From NCBI GenBank assembly GCA_030544215.1, contig JARZZO010000016.1:31642001-31706000 (forward strand): DNA of 64,000 nucleotides. The letters are read 5' to 3'. The notes under the pieces were generated by a model that ran no database searches, was not told the origin of the DNA, and worked only from the letters and a program-made list of their open reading frames with translations. Shown here in pieces: positions 58,826 through 64,000 of the stretch. The translations under genes and the position numbers were made by a program. Source of the stretch: Zantedeschia hybrid cultivar. Lineage: Eukaryota; Streptophyta; Magnoliopsida; Alismatales; Araceae. The number at the start of each line of letters is the position of its first letter. The first letter of the stretch is position 1.

Positions 58826-59910
58826 GATGCCGCCTTGGGATGCTTGACATAAAATTGTAGGCGACTAGATGTTGGCACATAAATCGAGGTGGTTGACGTG
58901 GCCTTGGGATGTGTAAACGGGTACCTTGATATGCATGCAAAGATGGCATACAAAATGAGGCGTTGTCGAGGCAGCAGCATGCCGGATCTAGGTTGGCCTC
59001 GTTGAGACAAAATCAATGGCGTAGACGGTGCGCGAATTGGAGCACGGACCGGCCTAGAATGAGGGCGGTGCACTAACGCCCTTGTTGCATTGCCTTTACA
59101 CAGCAGTAGACCGGAATTGAATCTAGTTCGGGCCTGGTTGAACCCTGGGTAGAGCTAGGACTGCACTAGGTAGCAATCTAGATCGAACCAGAACACTTAA
59201 AGTGGCTCAAACCCACCTAATACCAGTTGGCTCGGACTACGTTATTAAGGGCTGCAAGAGGACTTGGGTAAGGATCGGACCTGGTTCAACTAAGAAGGGC
59301 ACACGCCTTTTCTTCTTCCTTCACAAACCCTAGAAAAAGAAAGGGGGAGAGAAAGAGAGAAGGGAGATGCCGCCTTGGGATGCTTGCCATAAAATTGGAG
59401 GCGACTAGATGTTGGCACGTAAATCGAGGTGGTTAACGCAAGTCTCGGGATGTGTAAACAGAGACCTTGATATGCGTGCAAAGATTGCATACAAAATGAG
59501 GTGCTGTCGAGGCAACACCACGCCGGATCTAGGTTGGCCTCATCGAGACGAAATCAATGGCGTAGATGGTGCGCGAATTGGAGCACGGACTGGCCTGGAA
59601 TGAGGGTAGTGCACTAATGGCCCTTGTTGGACTACCTTTGCACAGCAGCAGACCAGATTTGGATCTAGTTTGGGCCTGGTTGAACCCTGGTTAGAGTCAG
59701 GACTACATCAGGTAGCAATATGGGTCGAACCAGAACACCCAAAGTGGCTCGAACCCACCTAATACTAGCTGGCTCGGACTACGTTATTAAGGGCTGCAAG
59801 AGGACTCGGGTCAGGACTTGACTTGGTTCAATTAAGAAGGGTAGATGCCCTTTCTTCTTCGTTCACAAACCCTAGAAAAAGAGAGGGGGAGAGAAAGAGA
59901 GAAGGGAGAG
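58826..59910. repeat. Tandem duplication of a ~540-bp unit
   Basis: 58826-59365 and 59366-59910 match over their full length (both begin TGCCGCCTTGGGATGCTTG and end GGGGGAGAGAAAGAGAGAAG). Short ORFs are present in both, but no domain is recognised. Confidence 0.9.
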
Positions 59911-60420
59911 AGGGGAGATAAAGGCGGCGATTATGGGCGACGGAATTGGCGATGCCGGCAGGGCGATGCCGGCAGGTGATGTTGGTGGCAGTGACGGTGG
60001 TGGTGGATGGTTGTGGCAGAGGCAGCAGCGGCGACAGCAGGTGGAAGCAGCAGCAGCACCTGTAGCAAGGGCTGCCGACAGCGGCAGGGCCGGCCGGGGC
60101 TGCCGGCGGCGGCTCCTCTGACCTCTTCTTCTTCCTCTTTTCCTACTACTCTTCTACTTTCTGTTGCTGCGGCTGAAACTGAGAGGGAGATGACCCCAGG
60201 TCTGTAGTACGGAGCAAAAACTGTAGCAACAGTTCTCACGGTCTACAAACGCAGTGAGAAGGAAAGAGAGGGAAGAAAGGGTTAAGGAAGGGGAAATTGA
60301 AGGAAGAAGGAGGCGGGGAGGAGAAGATCCTTGCTGGCATCGCACTGGTAGGAAGGGCCCTCGGCGTCACATCGAGGGATGAAAGGATCTACGTCGCACT
60401 AGCTCTGGCTCTCCGTCGCA
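59911..60420. other. GGC/GCA-rich low-complexity block
   Basis: Simple-sequence codon runs give overlapping ORFs on both strands (Gly, Ala, Ser, Gln runs). It could be a 5' UTR and first exon of a degraded gene, but nothing distinguishes a strand or frame. Confidence 0.35.
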
Positions 60421-61021
60421 GAGAAACATACGAACAAGTGAAAACTCAAGTAATTTATGAACTATTCATGCATTAACTTCTGAATAAAGAGTACAATGAT
60501 ATATATAGACTATCCTACTCAAACACCTAAAGGTGTGGTTCGACTCGATCTCCTAACTAGGCAAATTTGACTCTATCTACTATCCCTAATAATTAGTGTG
60601 AAAATCGCACTTAAAAATCCTGAAAAAGTATAAAACCACTTAATGGGCCATAAGTGGGCTAAATAAAAATCAAATAAAATCTCTCCAAGCATCAATGGGC
60701 TCCAAATCGTCTCCAAGACAAAGCGAATCAGAATGGCTCTCCAACGAAGATAGCACGGCTTGGATCAGATCGTCTGAAGGCTCTGGTGTCCTCACCACAT
60801 CCTCTTCCCCCCTCAAATGAGTGCTCACTTCTCTTCATGCTATTAGATTCCTGATTCTGATGGAGGGACATCTATATCTGTCTTGAAAGCAAGGGTGTAG
60901 GGAAGAGTTGCACTGCTACAGTGCTACGTTCCTTGTTTGAGACAGACATCTTTATATGTTCTATGATGATTCTAGTGCATGTTTGAGACAGACATGCTTC
61001 CAGCTTTGTTGAATTTTTCAG
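60421..61021. other. Unassigned, no gene seen
   Basis: AT-rich with short direct repeats (TTTGAGACAGACAT near 60938 and 60983). No supported coding sequence. Confidence 0.4.
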
Positions 61022-61095
61022 ATAGGGACCTTTCTGCTGCAAGAATGTTCTTAAGTGATGAGGACATAGTGGTTTCATCAAAACTCACTACCAGA
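61022..61095 (+). other. Candidate internal exon
   Basis: Acceptor TTTTTCAG, 74 nt open in one phase (RDLSAARMFLSDEDIVVSSK...) and donor AGA|GTAAGT. Composition is protein-like, the family is unknown, and no neighbouring exon can be linked with certainty. Confidence 0.35.
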
Positions 61096-63690
61096 GTAAG
61101 TATATAGTTGTTGTAAATGTGGTGTCCAGTTTTGTGCTGTATAATTTTTTCTGGAGATGCCTAGAATGGATGCTATGATGAGGTGTATAAAAGGAAAAGG
61201 AAAAAAGGGATAAATGATAATATAAGGATGTTTCCGGCAGGTTTTCATTACGCTGAATAATAACATTATTAAATATTATATAGTGAGTTGGTGCTCATCC
61301 ATTCTGTTGATTGTGTTGTGCAGCTCTTATTCCATAAACTTGCTCTATTGAATAGATATTTTCATGATTCATTATTGAAAATTAAATGTTGGAAAATCAT
61401 GAAATATTGAGTTAGGTTTGGTTATTGTAATCTACATATGTTTGCCCAGCATAGAGTTCAAATGTATGGGTTCCACCAAGGTTGGCATGAAGGGATTGGA
61501 TTAGGAAAAACTAGTGCCATTTAACACAGGAGAAATACTTGCTGCAATGTCTCCTGGGCATTGTAGTACAATCATTGTCCTATTAGGTGGATTGAATGGC
61601 GCTTGATTGATGCTCTACCCTGCAGGAGGTGCAGCATGTGAATGAATGCCAACAAGTATTTCTTATATAAAAGGGATAGAGCCCTATTTTGGCATAGCTT
61701 AGCATGACTCTTGCTTTAAGAAAAAGGATAATGGAAAACAATTGTTGAGCTTCTGATCTCTGGAGCTGATTTAAGCCGAATGACCAACAATCGGACTGTT
61801 GTTATTTAAAAAAAAAAAAAAAACAGAGTTCTGCAATTTTTTGCACAGTTTTGACTGTTTGGATATGCATTGTCATTCCATCAATGATCTGATTGCTCAA
61901 ATGGCAGGATCCATTACATTTTTTTCACAATTTATTTGTTTTTTATTCAAAACAAAGTAGCATGGATGTTCGATCTTGTAACATTACACAATCTGCATTC
62001 GACAGTGCCAAGTTGCTCTCTGTCAGGTACAATGCAATGTTGGCGGGAAAGTTATTCCATTCTGCTTACCCACTTAAAAGCAGGAATCCTATGTTTGGAC
62101 TTTTTTCCTATTCACCAATGTCACCGGGGTTAAAAGAAAAGTGGGGAAGGTTTTCCCATCACCCTGGCATTATTCTACTGCCGGCAGTGCAGCAAGTCAG
62201 ACTCCTTTTCCAAAGGGTTTCCCTATGCATTGCCTGTGTTTGGTTGCAGCTTGGCCCACATTTAACCCCTGTTCATCCCCTATTGAACCCAGAAAGTGGT
62301 TTGGTATCAGGCTAGAGTTAAGAGGGTTAAAAATGGGCCAGACTAGACTTAACCCAGGCTAATCCTGGGTTCCATATCCCAGACCTAGGCCTGGGATAGA
62401 GGTAGCTCGTGTGCTATCCTTTTTTCCCCTGCTGAGGAAGCCCGTCCTAAATTCCTACTAGGGTTCGCAGGCTCCTCCTACCTCTTTACTCCCCTCCCCT
62501 CTACAAGCTGCGATGGTGATGGCTTCTTGATACTACGACCTCATGGGATCCCTTCTTCGCTGCAAAACCCAGGACCTCATCTGTTTCTTCTCCGTGCAGC
62601 TTTTGCAGTCTCTTCTTCTCCCCTCCCGGTGGTGCTATAGGAACACATATGTGGGCTATAATGTGGATCTGGTGTGAGGTCCCTAGCTTCATTCTCAGAT
62701 GAGCCCTTCTTCCACGATGTTGTGGATCTGCTACATCCAGGGAGGAAGCTTTCACTTTTTTCCTCCCATTTGTGGGGTGATATCGAGCTGCTTCAAGTAG
62801 GGGTATGATCTGCACCCTCGACCCCTTCGATCTTGCTTTGCTTGTTTCACTCCATTTCCCCATCTTCCTGTCCTTGGACAAATAGGTAGGTAACCTTCTC
62901 CATGTGTCTCAAGATGCCTCTTATCAGCTGCAACATTCCTCTTCTTGGGTTGCCTGTTCATCCAGTTTATGATGGTACCCTTTTGATTTCTATAGTTTTT
63001 TCAACGGTTCCCTATTGAATGAGATTTTTGACTGTTGCATTGTAACAGCATCTTATTTGATCTACTATATGAGATATCTGCTTAACTATTTCTATTGTGT
63101 TGTATAGTCACATAGACACATTTCTTTATGATATATTATCATATATCAATTGGGAAATTTAAATATTGGCCATGTATATTGAGTGCTTGCTATACTGATT
63201 TATTTCCATTGTGAATTTGCCTTAGAAAAGGTATTGTACTTGCTTTCCTTGTTTGACTCCATTCCCCCTCTTCCTAATCAACTTGTCAAAATTATGTCTG
63301 TAGACTTTAAAAGCACATGGTCTGGTGAAGGGTGGCCTGCAGGTTGTTTGCCCTTTCTGCAATTCACTTGGTTCAAGTCAAGATTGAGTGTGGTGCTTAT
63401 CGGGCATTTGCCCCTAGTTAATGTTTTTAACTTCACCAACTTTTTTTAATATAACGTATCATTCACACAAATACATTGCTGCTTTATGAATTTCAGTGCG
63501 TCTAAGTGGTATACTTTGCAGTCTACTGTAGTGTGCAACTATAGGTGCCAAGGTTATGGTTGTCTTTGCATTCGTTAATGGACACCTATAGCATGTTTAC
63601 TCTGAATAAGTATCTTCAAGTCCAAGCATATAGCCATAGATAGCTTTATTTTATGTGCGTATGTCACCCACCCCCTTCTTTATGTTTCAG
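61096..63690. other. Intron-like or intergenic region
   Basis: AT-rich. A short open piece near 61963-62023 (MDVRSCNITQSAFDSAKLLS) ends in CAG|GTACAA and might be an exon. 62060-62960 has ORFs without recognisable domains. Nothing firm. Confidence 0.35.
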
Positions 63691-63757
63691 TGGCAACTTG
63701 TCAACTACAGGGATCCATTATATTTTTGGCTATCACATACCACGATATCTCAGTTTG
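63691..63757 (+). other. Candidate internal exon
   Basis: Acceptor TTTATGTTTCAG, 67 nt open (WQLVNYRDPLYFWLSHTTIS...) and donor TTTG|GTAAGT. The splice signals are strong. It may belong with 61022-61095 to one plus-strand gene running out of the window. Unidentified. Confidence 0.35.
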
Positions 63758-64000
63758 GTAAGTACATAGAATGACTTTCTGGTTCCTTTTATTTGTAATT
63801 TGCGTCGGACACTATTATTTGATGTATAGGTTTTGTGGAACCAGTGTCATGTTGCTGGTTATTCTTCCACATACGTGATGCCCAAGTTCAGTAGTTGCAC
63901 ATTGTGCCCTTTGTTTCCTGGATTTTTCTTCCCATTCTTTTATATTTCTTTTATATATCTTCTAATTTTTTTATCTGAGTGAAAAGGGTGGCCTTGAATC
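63758..64000. other. Window end, no feature
   Basis: Intron-like sequence; no ORF or repeat supported. Confidence 0.4.

Noticed and set aside
59931..60239. Gly/Ala/Ser/Gln-rich ORFs on both strands
   Set aside because: Simple-sequence codon runs with no preferred strand or frame.
1..64000. tRNA, rRNA, riboswitch or organelle DNA
   Set aside because: I found no cloverleaf, rRNA signature or organelle gene; primer-binding-site fragments are not tRNA genes.

Overview
The window is a TE-dominated stretch of a plant nuclear genome. It contains L1-type LINEs, a hAT transposon, tRNA-Met-primed TRIMs, a chromovirus fragment, and a very large Ty3/gypsy element of the Tat/Ogre type with two RNase H domains. 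This combination is typical of angiosperms. I found no intact host gene, no rRNA or tRNA gene, and nothing prokaryotic. Host-like sequence survives only as short exon-like pieces with good splice signals.

Layout. 1-1310: decayed tandem array of a roughly 115-160 bp exon-like unit. 1578-2677: Copia 5' fragment. 2678-10710 (X1): a segment with two TRIMs, split by a 5.7 kb LINE (4197-9896) that has an empty-site counterpart at 28.13 kb. 10732-22335 (Y1): split by a second LINE (11701-20634), itself split by a 5.48 kb hAT element (13909-19388) with an 8-bp target duplication and a nearly complete four-exon transposase gene. 22336-26140: two more Y copies. 26606-28972 (X2): second copy of X without the LINE. 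28973-30900: more of the exon-like array, a hAT-like terminus and an unassigned block carrying the hairpin motif described below. 30905-33003: 3' part of an L1 with an RNase H domain. 33438-54895: the giant Tat element. 55.6-58.26 kb: reverse-strand chromovirus LTR and integrase tail. 58.8-59.9 kb: tandem duplication. 61-63.8 kb: isolated exon-like pieces.

The most notable object is the 21.5 kb Tat element. Its sense strand carries gag-pro and pol in two long frames broken almost only by single in-frame stops. Between pol and the 3' LTR lie two divergently decayed genes on the opposite strand. The first (49926-45529) has seven exons whose junctions are all phase 0. It encodes a plant-mobile-domain protein with a coiled-coil tail and is interrupted by a 1.55 kb solo LTR whose removal restores frame. 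The second (52257-51059) has two exons, its own TATA box and two AATAAA signals.

Throughout this element, and in a separate block at 30.14-30.39 kb, I find 27 copies of an inverted-repeat motif: AA(A/T) then GCGTC, exactly 10 variable bases, GACGC, then a T-rich flank. The copies cluster in the LTR upstream of the TATA box, in the leader before gag, upstream of both antisense genes, and in intron 1 of the first. The fixed 10-base spacer with unrelated spacer sequences is the best candidate here for an undescribed regulatory or structural system.
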